Positions 1-7,968 of a DNA stretch of 64,000 nucleotides are shown here, in pieces. This DNA comes from Pseudomonas sp. B21-040 (GTDB taxonomy: Bacteria > Pseudomonadota > Gammaproteobacteria > Pseudomonadales > Pseudomonadaceae): the NCBI RefSeq assembly GCF_024748695.1, contig NZ_CP087176.1:4891501-4955500 (forward strand), in the 5' to 3' direction. Both the position numbers and the translations under genes were made by a program. The notes beneath the pieces are model-generated. The model worked only from the letters and a program-made list of their open reading frames with translations, was not told the origin of the DNA and did no database searches. How positions within the stretch are numbered: the stretch's first letter is position 1; each line of letters opens with the position of its first letter.

Positions 1-23
1 ACATTGTTTTAGCCGAGGTGCCC

Positions 24-251
24 ATGCTGATTCCCCACGACCAACTTGAAGTCGACACCCTGACCCGCCTGATCGAGGACTTTGTGACCCGTGACGGCAC
101 CGACAACGGTGACGATACACCGCTGGAAACCCGCGTTTTGCGGGTTCGCCAGGCATTGACCAAAGGTCAGGCGCTGATTGTCTTCGATCCGGAAAGCGAG
201 CAGTGCCAATTGATGCTCAAGCACGATGTGCCCAAGCATCTGTTTGACTGA
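24..251 (+). CDS. yheU: YheU family (UPF0270) protein
   Basis: This encodes a 75-residue acidic protein that begins MLIPHDQLEVDTL, the conserved opening of the YheU/UPF0270 family; E. coli YheU also starts MLIP and is of similar length. The ATG at 24 is preferred over the in-frame GTG at 18 because a GAGG ribosome-binding site lies five bases upstream and the family starts at MLIP. No biochemical function is established for the family to my knowledge. It ends six bases before the end of the oppositely oriented csrA paralog, so the two genes converge. The gene is complete even though it lies at the window edge. Confidence 0.88.
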   Translation: MLIPHDQLEVDTLTRLIEDFVTRDGTDNGDDTPLETRVLRVRQALTKGQALIVFDPESEQCQLMLKHDVPKHLFD

Positions 252-256
252 ACGGT

Positions 257-442
257 TCAGCGGCCCTTGGCCTTTGCCCGCTTGGCCTGGATGCGCTCAT
301 AGACTTCGGCGCGATGCACATTGACGTTTTGCGGCGCTTCGACGCCAAAGCGCACATTGGCGCCGTTGACGTTGAGGATACGCACTGAAATGTTGTCACC
401 GATGGAAATCATCTCGCCCACAACACGACTGAGTACAAGCAT
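257..442 (-). CDS. csrA: CsrA/Rsm family RNA-binding regulator
   Basis: This 61-residue protein aligns along its whole length with CsrA/RsmA, homodimeric translational regulators that bind A(N)GGA motifs in mRNA leaders. Leu4 and Arg44 (in VHRAEVYERI), both important for RNA binding in E. coli CsrA, are present. Position 7, Arg in E. coli CsrA, is Val here, and the C-terminus is a basic tail (QAKRAKAKGR). It differs enough from classical RsmA and RsmE to be one of the extra paralogs that fluorescent pseudomonads carry, possibly RsmI-like; I cannot fix which. The start is preceded by GAAGGAC, which itself contains an AAGGA motif, so autoregulation is possible. Confidence 0.88.
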   Translation of the reverse strand: MLVLSRVVGEMISIGDNISVRILNVNGANVRFGVEAPQNVNVHRAEVYERIQAKRAKAKGR

Positions 443-595
443 GGCATTGGTCCTTCAGGATTACCGGTCCTTGAAGATGCCCGGCGCATCGAAGGGCTTC
501 AATGCGATGACGACAAATCAGTCCGGCCCTACAGCACCGGACGACCACCACTGACGGAAACATCCGACAAATTGTTCGGACGCAGGAACAATCCT

Positions 596-928
596 TCAGG
601 AAACCGAGAAGCGCGGGCCGAACAAAATGACGCTCGCGCCGATCACGCACAACGCCACGCCGATCCAGTCCGAACTCAATGGACGAATCCGCTCGACGAC
701 CGCCAGCCAGCCAATTGAAGCGATGATGTAAATGCCACCGTAGGCCGCGTAGGCGCGACCGGCGTAGGCGGCTTCGACGCGGGTCAGCAGCAGCGCGAAC
801 AAGGTCAGGCTGAGCAGTGCCGGCACGACCCACCACACACTTTTGCCTTGGCGCAACCACATCCAGAACGCGAAACAGCCAGCGATTTCGAACAGCGCCG
901 CGAGGAAAAACCACAGGTAATTGAGCAT
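596..928 (-). CDS. ynfA: YnfA family (UPF0060) small membrane protein
   Basis: This 110-residue, very hydrophobic protein has four predicted membrane spans, at roughly residues 3-23, 30-50, 60-78 and 86-104. The sequence [13 protein letters not shown] and the N-terminal FEIAGCF match the YnfA/UPF0060 family, which is distantly related to small multidrug resistance transporters. Length and topology are normal for the family. Its transport role is not proven and the substrate cannot be told from sequence. It is a single gene facing the same way as the short-chain dehydrogenase upstream, with about 64 bases between them. Confidence 0.88.
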   Translation of the reverse strand: MLNYLWFFLAALFEIAGCFAFWMWLRQGKSVWWVVPALLSLTLFALLLTRVEAAYAGRAYAAYGGIYIIASIGWLAVVERIRPLSSDWIGVALCVIGASVILFGPRFSVS

Positions 929-992
929 GCAGATGCCTCGTGAGGATGGCCGATGGCGGCCACCCTAACGACGCCGACACCCATGGGCAAGT

Positions 993-1808
993 TCAGTCAG
1001 CGTTTTGTTTGGCCTTGGCGCGCATTTTGTCGGCCATGACGGTCATTTCGTTGTAGAGCAGTTGCGGGTTCTTCTGTTTGATCGCCCACGCCATGCGGCC
1101 TTGTTCGTGAGGCAGGATCATGAATTCGCCGGCGGCCACCTGCTTGTAGATGTAGTCGGCAATGTCGGTGGCGGTGATTGGCGAACTTTCCAGCAATTTG
1201 CCGACCTGGGCTTTCATCGCCGGGGTCGGGCCGCGGAAAGAGTCGAGCAAGTTGGTCTGGAAGAACGACGGGCATACGACATGCACGCCTACTTCCTGTT
1301 GTGCCAGTTCGATCAACAGGCTTTCCGACAACGCCACAACGCCGGCCTTGGCCACGTTGTAGTTGCTCATGGCCGGGCCTTGCATCAGGGCGGCCATCGA
1401 CGCGATGTTGATGATCTTGCCTTTGCTTTTCTCCAGCAGCGGCAAGAACGCCTTGCAGCCCTTGACCACACCCATCAGGTTGATCGCGATCTGCCAGTCC
1501 CAATCCTCCAGGGACAGTTCGCTGAAGAAGCCGCCCGACGCCACGCCCGCATTGTTGACGATGACATCGATGCCGCCGAGCTTCTCTTCGCACGCCTGGG
1601 CGAAGGCCGTCAGTTGGCTGTAGTCGCGTACATCGCAACGCTGGATAAAACCATCACCGCCGGCGTCGCGAACGAGTTTGAGGGTTTCTTGCAGGCCAGG
1701 CTCGCTGACATCCGACAAGGCCAGTTGCCAGCCTTCACGCGCCCAGCGCAGCGCGATTTCGCGACCCAGGCCCGAGCCCGCGCCAGTGATCATCATGCGA
1801 TTTTGCAT
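993..1808 (-). CDS. SDR family oxidoreductase
   Basis: This is a classical short-chain dehydrogenase of 271 residues. The Rossmann glycine motif TGAGSGLG lies close to the N-terminus, NNAG follows, and the catalytic Ser and Tyr-x3-Lys are visible in NIAS and YNVAK. The ATG at 1808 (MQNRMMITGAG) was chosen because family members start a few residues before the glycine motif and a purine-rich AAGG lies upstream. A longer reading frame extends to 1961, but its extra sequence does not look like SDR. The substrate is unknown. No partner gene is adjacent, so context does not help. Confidence 0.85.
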   Translation of the reverse strand: MQNRMMITGAGSGLGREIALRWAREGWQLALSDVSEPGLQETLKLVRDAGGDGFIQRCDVRDYSQLTAFAQACEEKLGGIDVIVNNAGVASGGFFSELSLEDWDWQIAINLMGVVKGCKAFLPLLEKSKGKIINIASMAALMQGPAMSNYNVAKAGVVALSESLLIELAQQEVGVHVVCPSFFQTNLLDSFRGPTPAMKAQVGKLLESSPITATDIADYIYKQVAAGEFMILPHEQGRMAWAIKQKNPQLLYNEMTVMADKMRAKAKQNAD

Positions 1809-2093
1809 AGCAAACAGCCTTGTGGTTCCGGGGAAGATGCGCTGAGTGTAGCGAAGGACATAACCCGACCCACGCTGTATCAGATTGCTGAATGGCCCGA
1901 GCAAACCGCGGGCGCGTGTGCTCCAACTAATCCTGTGAAAAAGAAATAGCCGGGTCTTCAAAAAACATTAAAAAAACATGGAATTTTCCGACTCGCGCAT
2001 CAGTCGGACTTTGTAAGCAGCTTGAAATTTTAACCTTCCAGCAGACAGTTAAAAGTCAGGTCTTTCCATAACACTTCCAACAAGGTAATAGAC
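1809..2093. other. Intergenic region with short palindrome
   Basis: This 285-base gap separates the minus-strand SDR from a plus-strand small membrane peptide, so it should hold both promoters. An inverted repeat with 7-base arms, TCCGACT and AGTCGGA, lies at 1987-2008 with an 8-base loop. It has no T-tract and may be an operator. I could not assign convincing -35/-10 pairs. Confidence 0.4.
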
Positions 2094-2246
2094 ATGGGCA
2101 CAATTTTGATCGTTATTCTCATTCTCTTGCTGATCGGTGGTCTGCCGGTCTTCCCGCACTCCAGAAGTTGGGGTTATGGCCCGTCGGGTATCATCGGCGT
2201 GGTATTGGTGGTGCTGTTGATTTTGCTCTTGCTTGGCCGGATATAA
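2094..2246 (+). CDS. DUF3309 family small membrane protein
   Basis: This encodes a 50-residue peptide (MGTILIVILILLLIGG...) with two hydrophobic stretches, about residues 3-14 and 32-48. They are separated by a short polar loop, PHSRSWGYGPSG. The GT-IL-hydrophobic-G-P-HSR-WGYGPSG layout is typical of the DUF3309 family of tiny membrane proteins found in proteobacteria. The start is ATG with a weak AAGG about ten bases upstream. A bidirectional terminator follows directly. Function is unknown; some small membrane peptides of this kind are stress-induced, but nothing in this sequence proves that. Confidence 0.75.
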   Translation: MGTILIVILILLLIGGLPVFPHSRSWGYGPSGIIGVVLVVLLILLLLGRI

Positions 2247-2261
2247 CGGTTTAACAGGCAA

Positions 2262-2295
2262 AAAAAGAGGCCCTTGAAAAGGGCCTCTTTTTAAT
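2262..2295. terminator. Bidirectional intrinsic terminator
   Basis: The hairpin AAAGAGGCCCTT-gaa-AAGGGCCTCTTT has A/T tracts on both sides. It can end the DUF3309 transcript on the plus strand and the LTA-synthase-like transcript on the minus strand. Confidence 0.85.
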
Positions 2296-2306
2296 GCGCT
2301 GGAAAC

Positions 2307-4400
2307 TTAGTCCGGTTTGCCGTCAACCACACCGGCGGTGTTGTCGAGCAGGCTTTTGGTCGCCGTTTGCAGGAACGACTCGAGCTTGAGTTTCAACTCG
2401 GCAGTGCGCGGATCGTTAGGAACGATCTCGGCGTGCGGGTTGGCGCCCAGTTCGTAGCGGTACACCTTCGGCTCCATTTCCTTTTCTTTTGGCAGCACCA
2501 GGATCTGGTCAGCCGTAAGGATGGCGGTAGTCTGCTCGCTCCCCGACGGTTTGATCACGCCAAAACCGGCATCGCCTTCAGGCAGGTTGAGCAGGTCACG
2601 CCCCCAGCACTGATGGCGCACTTCGCCACCGATACGGCCCATGATGGTCGGCACGATGTCGATCTGAGTGCCGACGGTGTGGTCACGCTGGCCGAACTTT
2701 TCCTGGATACCCGGCGCGATCATCAGCATCGGAACGTTGAAGCGGCCCAGGTCCATTTCGGTGATTTGCTGTTCGTTGCCGAAACCATGGTCACCCACGA
2801 TCACGAACAGGGTTTCCTTGAAGTACGGCTCTTTACGCGCCTTCTCGAAGAATTGCCCGAGCGCCCAGTCGGAGTAGCGCATGGCGGTCAGGTGTTCGTT
2901 CAGGTTGCCGCGATCAGTCACGCGTTCAACCGGCAATGGCGTCGGCAAGGCATACGGCGTGTGGTTCGACAGCGTCTGCAGCAAGGCATAGAACGGCTTG
3001 CCATTTCCACGAGCCTTGAGCTCTACCAGGCCACGGTCGAACATATCCTGGTCAGACACGCCCCAAGTAGGGTCGGAGAACACCGGGTTCACGTAGTCGT
3101 TACGCCCGATGAAGTTGGTCATGCCCTGGTTGCTGAAGAAACCCGACTGGTTATCCCAGGCGAAATCGCCGTTGTAGACGTATACGTCGTCGAAGTCGCG
3201 GGCACTGAGCAACTGCGGCAGACCGGACAATTTGTGGCTGCCTTCCGGGGTTTGCATCAGGTATTCGAAACCCGGCAGGTTCGGGAAGCAGGCCATGGTG
3301 GCAAACATGCCCTGGTGGGTGTGGGTGCCATTGGAGAAGAAGCGGTCGAACAACAGGCCTTCCTTCGACAGTTTGTCGAGGTAGGGGGTGATGTTACCCG
3401 GGCCGCCCAACGCGCCGACCGAGTGACCGGCCATGCTTTCCATCAGGATCACCACCACGTTCTTGATCGGCAGGGTCTTGTCGGCCGGTGGTGTGTAGTC
3501 GCGACGCACGGCGGCGATGTCGGCATCCACCAGTTTTTCGTCTTTCATCACCAGCATGTCACGCACGGTCTGCTGAGCCTGAGGCTGCGGCAGCGTAGCT
3601 TTCCAGATGTTGTCGCGATCTTCGGACATCCGGCTCTTGGCCGCCGCGATCAACGACAGTGTGCCGTTGAGGCCCAACTGGTTGGCGAAGTTCGAGTCGG
3701 TGGTGTAAACGTCACCCCAGCGCAGCGGCGGGCCCTGACGCAAAGTGCCACGAGCGGCCACTACGCAGATCAGCAGGCAAACGACGAACACGCCGATGCG
3801 CGCATACCACGGGGCGATCTGGCGAGTGCCGATGCTGCCGCCGCTGAACGGGCCGCGAGGACGGGTCGCACGATCAGCGCCCTTGAACGCCAGGGTCAGA
3901 ATCAATGTGCCAAAGGCCCAGGCCAGCAGATAGCGAACCACCGGGAAACCGTACCAGAGCATGCTCATCACGGTTTTCGGGTCTTCCTTCACGTACTGGA
4001 AGACCAGACCGTTGAGGCGCTGGTGGAACTCGCGGTAGAAGTCCATCTCCATCAGGCCGAGGAACAGCGCGATGCTCGACGCGATGGTCAGCCAGAAACG
4101 GAAGAAGCCGCGCGCAGCCATGGCCCGCGCGCTGAACAGTGCCAGCAACAGCGGAATGCAAAGGTAGACCACCAGTCGCAGGTCGAAACGCAGACCGTTG
4201 GCGAATGCTTCAAGGAAAGTGGAAGCCGGTGTGTCGAGGATCATCGAGCGGTTGTAGACCAGCAGCGCAACACGCAGCAGGCTGAACATGACCATCATGA
4301 TCAAGGCGCACAGCAGCGTGTAGGCCAGGTGCGATTTGACGGTCGGTTGCAGCAGGCGACTAGAAGCTCGCTGCTGATTCAGGGCGTCCGGGTTTGCCAT
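2307..4400 (-). CDS. LTA synthase family sulfatase-fold membrane enzyme
   Basis: This 697-residue protein has about five N-terminal membrane helices (approximately residues 25-47, 72-92, 100-118, 155-172 and 205-222) followed by an external sulfatase/phosphoglycerol-transferase-type domain from about residue 315. In that domain VVILMESMAGHSVGALGG contains a conserved metal-binding Glu, THTHQGMFAT holds the likely Thr nucleophile, and GDHGFGNE is the C-terminal metal motif. In Gram-negatives, relatives transfer phosphoglycerol or phosphoethanolamine onto periplasmic glucans or other envelope polymers. The exact acceptor cannot be read from sequence. It appears to be transcribed alone. Confidence 0.85.
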   Translation of the reverse strand: MANPDALNQQRASSRLLQPTVKSHLAYTLLCALIMMVMFSLLRVALLVYNRSMILDTPASTFLEAFANGLRFDLRLVVYLCIPLLLALFSARAMAARGFFRFWLTIASSIALFLGLMEMDFYREFHQRLNGLVFQYVKEDPKTVMSMLWYGFPVVRYLLAWAFGTLILTLAFKGADRATRPRGPFSGGSIGTRQIAPWYARIGVFVVCLLICVVAARGTLRQGPPLRWGDVYTTDSNFANQLGLNGTLSLIAAAKSRMSEDRDNIWKATLPQPQAQQTVRDMLVMKDEKLVDADIAAVRRDYTPPADKTLPIKNVVVILMESMAGHSVGALGGPGNITPYLDKLSKEGLLFDRFFSNGTHTHQGMFATMACFPNLPGFEYLMQTPEGSHKLSGLPQLLSARDFDDVYVYNGDFAWDNQSGFFSNQGMTNFIGRNDYVNPVFSDPTWGVSDQDMFDRGLVELKARGNGKPFYALLQTLSNHTPYALPTPLPVERVTDRGNLNEHLTAMRYSDWALGQFFEKARKEPYFKETLFVIVGDHGFGNEQQITEMDLGRFNVPMLMIAPGIQEKFGQRDHTVGTQIDIVPTIMGRIGGEVRHQCWGRDLLNLPEGDAGFGVIKPSGSEQTTAILTADQILVLPKEKEMEPKVYRYELGANPHAEIVPNDPRTAELKLKLESFLQTATKSLLDNTAGVVDGKPD

Positions 4401-4685
4401 GTCGTTTTAGGACCCATTGGAAGTTGAAGTTTCAAAAAATACTGCGGCGCCCTGCCCTCTGTTAGCCAATACCTGGCCCCGGGGCTTGCGCGGTGCGCAA
4501 ATGTTGCACGATCACCCGCCTCATTGCCATTGATTACTGTTTGACTGGCGGGTGCGGGCGGATTGTCTTGGAGCCATTGTGAAAATTTTGTGCAACGCAT
4601 ATCCGGAAACACAATAAAACCGGGGCCTGCGTTAAAACGCAAACGCCCCGAACCAGTCGGGGCGTTTTGTAGAACAACGCTGTGA
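4401..4685. other. Intergenic region
   Basis: This gap of 285 bases lies between the start of the LTA-synthase-like gene and the end of the START-domain gene, both on the minus strand. Apart from the terminator at 4641-4669 I see no gene or recognised element in it; it presumably holds the promoter of the LTA-synthase-like gene. Confidence 0.5.
4641..4669 (-). terminator. Intrinsic terminator of START-domain gene
   Basis: The hairpin AAACGCCCCG-aaccagt-CGGGGCGTTTT lies just beyond the stop codon of the START-domain gene. Read on the minus strand it is followed by TTTGCGTTTT, so it is a normal rho-independent terminator. Confidence 0.75.
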
Positions 4686-5291
4686 TTACTTCTCGGCGCG
4701 TTGTTTCAGGGCTTTCAAAGTATCGAACGGCGCATCGACCACAAACTTGTTGGCAACCATCGACGGCACGCTGCCGCCTGGCTCGGTGTGAACCTGATAG
4801 GTCACTTCAACCTGGTCACCCTTGGGTACGAACTTCCAGAAGCCGTCGACCTTGGTGACGCGCACGAAACCTTTTTCTTCCGGGACGTATTTCGGTACGC
4901 CTTCGAGCTTGCGGGTCAGGCTGCCATCGGCACCTTCGACGGTGGTGACGTGCAGCACCGAGTCACGCGGGGTAACCGGCCATGGGGTATTGAATTGGGT
5001 GTAGGTCCAGCTCTGGTCACCTTCATGCTTGAGCAGCTTTTGGGTTTTGCATTCGTGAATCCAGGCACAGGCACCGGACACGTCTTCCTGCAGTGCGCGC
5101 AGTTTGGCAACAGTGGTCTTCATCAATACGACGCCCTGGTAGGCCTTGTAGTCCGAGCCAGGCACTTCACTCAGGGAGACCTTGATGCCGTCCTCGTTCT
5201 TGGCGACTTTCCAGTCTTCAGCCTGAACGGCCGTGGTGGTCAACGCGGCGGTCAGTCCACACAAAACAGCAATACGATGCAGCGAACCCAT
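4686..5291 (-). CDS. START domain-containing secreted protein
   Basis: This 201-residue protein starts with a Sec signal peptide (MGSLHRIAVLCGLTAALTTTAVQA, cleavage before EDW). The mature part matches the bacterial START lipid-binding fold, with features such as GACAWIHEC, WTYTQFNTPWPVTPRDSVLH and a C-terminal VPSMVANKFVVDAPFDTL helix. The ATG at 5291 places the signal peptide correctly, whereas the longer frame to 5360 adds non-signal sequence. START proteins bind lipids or other hydrophobic ligands in a cavity; the ligand here is unknown. The next gene upstream, a cysteine-cluster protein, is on the same strand 41 bases away and may be cotranscribed. Confidence 0.85.
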   Translation of the reverse strand: MGSLHRIAVLCGLTAALTTTAVQAEDWKVAKNEDGIKVSLSEVPGSDYKAYQGVVLMKTTVAKLRALQEDVSGACAWIHECKTQKLLKHEGDQSWTYTQFNTPWPVTPRDSVLHVTTVEGADGSLTRKLEGVPKYVPEEKGFVRVTKVDGFWKFVPKGDQVEVTYQVHTEPGGSVPSMVANKFVVDAPFDTLKALKQRAEK

Positions 5292-5332
5292 AGTCTTATT
5301 CCTTATTGTTGAAGTTCCGTTGTTTGAACACA

Positions 5333-5587
5333 TCACGCCGCGGTCATTTGCTCCCACCATCCCAGCAATTTGATCGCCTCGTCACTGCTGCTTCCGCACA
5401 CTTCGGCGTCGGCTTCAAATGCCGAACACACCGCGGGGCGCTCCGGGTTGCCGAAGATGCTGCACAGGTTATCGACCGAAAGTTGTACGCAACGTTCGCC
5501 CGCGGCTTTGCCATTGGGCATACCGGGAATCGGTGAACTGATGGAAGGGGCAATGCAACAGGCGCCACAGCCTTCACGGCATTTCAT
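5333..5587 (-). CDS. YkgJ family cysteine cluster protein
   Basis: This 84-residue protein begins MKCREGCGACCIAPSIS and carries the YkgJ/UPF0153 pattern of Cys residues (Cx3CxxCC, then C-V-Q-L, C-SIFG and C-S-A-F) that is thought to bind zinc or an Fe-S cluster. The conserved phrases GMPNGKAAGERCVQL and CSIFGNPERPAVC are typical of Pseudomonas members. Its function is unknown; some relatives are proposed Fe-S or metal-binding accessory proteins. It lies 41 bases upstream of the START-domain gene on the same strand. Confidence 0.85.
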   Translation of the reverse strand: MKCREGCGACCIAPSISSPIPGMPNGKAAGERCVQLSVDNLCSIFGNPERPAVCSAFEADAEVCGSSSDEAIKLLGWWEQMTAA

Positions 5588-5752
5588 GACGACGAGCTCC
5601 TCACGAGGTGTGATATGTAAAAGGACGGGGCACAGAGTAACCGCTAAAACAGTTGTTTAAAATTACCTGAACCGGGGTTTTTTCGTTCAAATCAACGTGA
5701 CTGACCAGTCTCCGACAAAGCGTCTGGCCTGCGGGTCACGGATGGGAATGAT

Positions 5753-6229
5753 TTACTGCTTGAACTCGAAATCCAGCGCCGCCCCTTCGACTTCCCGGCG
5801 CTCTTCATTGCGCAGTTGCAACTGCATTTCGTTGCTGAGCAAACGGCCGTTCAATTGAAAAGGGCTGCTGTCCGGCTTTTTTTCGCCAAACATGGGCGGC
5901 AACAACGGATCGTGCCTGGGCAAAGGCACAGTGCCGAGCGGTTTGAATTCTTCTGCCATTTGCGGGGGCAGTCTCAAATCAAGATTGGCGGAAGGAAGCT
6001 GGGTTTTCACCACTTCACTGGCCGGTTTCGACTTGGAGGCAATGGGTGGTCGCTTTTTCACCACAGCCGCATTCTTTTTGGCTGGCGCGGCTTTCTTGGC
6101 GGGTGCCGGCTTTTTCGACGTTGCGCTGACTGCCGGTTTTTCCTGACCAGCCGCCGCCATGACGCCTTCGGCTTGAACGGTCATCAACAGGCAAAAAGAC
6201 AGGCAGACGGCAGGAAAAATCGGCTTCAT
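5753..6229 (-). CDS. Secreted Lys/Ala/Pro-rich hypothetical protein
   Basis: I do not recognise a characterised family for this 158-residue protein. It has a plausible signal peptide (MKPIFPAVCLSFCLLMTVQA), followed by a low-complexity linker of Lys, Ala and Pro at about residues 30-75 (KPAPAKKAAPAKKNAAVVKK). A more ordinary C-terminal half contains LDLRLPPQMAEEFKPLG and LPPMFGEKK. Such KAP-rich linkers often span the periplasm or contact polyanions. Pipelines sometimes call similar proteins translation initiation factor 2 because of the KAP repeats, but no GTPase domain is present. The start at 6229 was chosen because it exposes the signal peptide. Confidence 0.7.
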   Translation of the reverse strand: MKPIFPAVCLSFCLLMTVQAEGVMAAAGQEKPAVSATSKKPAPAKKAAPAKKNAAVVKKRPPIASKSKPASEVVKTQLPSANLDLRLPPQMAEEFKPLGTVPLPRHDPLLPPMFGEKKPDSSPFQLNGRLLSNEMQLQLRNEERREVEGAALDFEFKQ

Positions 6230-6317
6230 GAACCCAACAGCGCTAACGGCAGAGGGCCATATGCTCGCCTGTTGCACGTCACATGACAAGCACCGCGCAA
6301 AACGACCGCACGACGGC

Positions 6318-7757
6318 TTAGAAGCCGCCGGCCATCTCCTGGCAAAGTTGCGTCGCCAACATCCCCAAGGTCATCAAGGCACGTTCGGCTTCTCGATTCC
6401 AGGGGATGCCACAGTTCAGCCGAATGCAGTGATTGAACTGCTCGGTGTTACTGAAGATCAGCCCCGGCGCGATGCTGATGCCCTGCTGCAACGCCCGTAC
6501 GTGCAGTTCCTGTGTGTTTACCCGTCCCGGCAAACTGACCCACAGAATGAAGCCGCCAGTAGGCCGGGTCATCTGCGTGCCTTCCGGGAAGTATTGCTGG
6601 ACTGCGAGCTGAAAGGCGCTGAGGTTCTTGCGGTATTCCTGACGGATGTAGCGCAAGTGTCGGTCGTAACCGCCGTTTTCCAGATAAGCCGCAATGCCCA
6701 TTTGCGTGACGCTGCAGGCCGAATGGGTACTGAACGTCTGCAAGCGCTGGATTTCCTGCTGGTACTTGCCAGCGATCATCCAGCCGATCCGCACGCCCGG
6801 CGACAAGGTCTTGGAGAAGCTGGAACAATAGATGACCCGATCCAGCCGATCGTAGGCCTTGAGCGATTTGGTGCGCCCCTGCTCGAACATCAGCTCGCCG
6901 TAAATATCATCTTCGACAATCTGGATGTCGAAATCCGACGCCAGGCGCAGCAATTGTTTCTGGCGTTCCTCGGGCATGGTTCCGCCCAATGGATTGCTCA
7001 GACGCGTGGTCAACACCAGCGCCTTGATCGACCATTGATTGGCCGCCAGTTGCAGGGCTTCCAGGCTCATGCCGGTAGCGGGGTCGCTGGGGATTTCGAT
7101 CACTTTGAGACCGAGCAAGTCGGCCAGTTGCAGCAGACCATAATAAGTCGGTGATTCGGCGGCGATCAGGTCGCCGGGCCGAGTCAGTACCCGCAATGAC
7201 ATCTGCAATGCATCGACGCAGCCGTGGGTGATGACCACTTCGGAGGGATCAACCACCACACCGGCATCGCGCATGCGGATCGCCACCTGCCGGCGCAGCG
7301 GTTCGAAGCCGGGGCTGAACATGTAGCTGAAGGCACGCGGGCTATGGAATCGGGTGACTTTGGCCAATTGCTGATGCAGCGCCCGCACCGGCAGGTAATC
7401 GACGCTGGGCACCGCGGCGCCCAGCGGAAAAACGCCTTCGCGGCGGGATTCGACCAACACTTGTTGAATGATGCTGCTGCGCGTGACCAGGCCTGGGCGC
7501 TCGACCCGGGCAATGTCGGGAGTCGGCGCGGTCAGGGCCGGTGTCTGGTGAACGTAATAACCCGACTGCGGCCGGGCACGGATCAGGCCCTGATCTTCAA
7601 GATTGGCATACGCCTGCAACACCGTCGCATGGCTGACGTTGAGCTGCGAACTCATCTTGCGCACCGAAGGCACGCGCTCTCCCGGTTGATAGACACCACG
7701 GCGGATGTCTTCGGCCAGTTGTTGAGCAATACGTTGGTAGAGCAAAAGATTGGTCAT
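6318..7757 (-). CDS. MocR/PdxR-type GntR regulator with aminotransferase domain
   Basis: This 479-residue protein is a fusion. A GntR winged helix occupies about residues 1-75 (RGVYQPGERVPSVRKMSSQL, then a recognition helix near NVSHATVLQAYANLE). A class I aminotransferase fold covers about 100-470. The PLP lysine is visible in YCSSFSKTLSPGVRIGW, and RLSNPLGGTMP and EDDIYGELMF fit the fold. MocR regulators use PLP or its amino-acid adducts as effectors and usually control a neighbouring gene, but no divergent target is present. The 211-base upstream gap carries repeated GTACTG/ACAGT half-sites near 7819-7885 that might be its own operator. The metabolite sensed is unknown. Confidence 0.88.
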   Translation of the reverse strand: MTNLLLYQRIAQQLAEDIRRGVYQPGERVPSVRKMSSQLNVSHATVLQAYANLEDQGLIRARPQSGYYVHQTPALTAPTPDIARVERPGLVTRSSIIQQVLVESRREGVFPLGAAVPSVDYLPVRALHQQLAKVTRFHSPRAFSYMFSPGFEPLRRQVAIRMRDAGVVVDPSEVVITHGCVDALQMSLRVLTRPGDLIAAESPTYYGLLQLADLLGLKVIEIPSDPATGMSLEALQLAANQWSIKALVLTTRLSNPLGGTMPEERQKQLLRLASDFDIQIVEDDIYGELMFEQGRTKSLKAYDRLDRVIYCSSFSKTLSPGVRIGWMIAGKYQQEIQRLQTFSTHSACSVTQMGIAAYLENGGYDRHLRYIRQEYRKNLSAFQLAVQQYFPEGTQMTRPTGGFILWVSLPGRVNTQELHVRALQQGISIAPGLIFSNTEQFNHCIRLNCGIPWNREAERALMTLGMLATQLCQEMAGGF

Positions 7758-7916
7758 GACGCAGCACTCGATTTCACGGGCATTTTATTCTTGTGGGGAA
7801 CAATACCGGAACAGTTTAGAAGTGTACTGGGACAGTTGCCACAATAGTCGACCATACAGTGCAGTGTCAGCAAAATCTGTACTGCTTTTTGGGAGAACGT
7901 GAAGCCGTTTGCAGGC

Positions 7917-7953
7917 GTAAAAAAACCCGGCGCTGACTGGCAGGCCGGGCTTT
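7917..7953 (-). terminator. Intrinsic terminator of the OmpA-lipoprotein operon
   Basis: On the minus strand the stem AAAGCCCGGC / GCCGGGTTTTTTT with a 12-base loop follows the OmpA-family stop codon by about 16 bases. The T-run is on the minus strand. Confidence 0.85.
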
Positions 7954-7968
7954 CCAATGACGCAGCCC

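Noticed and set aside
993..1961. 322-residue version of the first SDR
   Set aside because: The additional N-terminal residues are Arg/Phe-rich and unlike SDR sequence; the ATG at 1808 precedes the glycine motif at the usual distance.
2367..4427. 686-residue plus-strand open frame
   Set aside because: It is antisense to the LTA-synthase-like gene, whose minus-strand translation has clear family motifs. The plus-strand product is His/Arg/Gln-rich shadow sequence typical of high-GC DNA.
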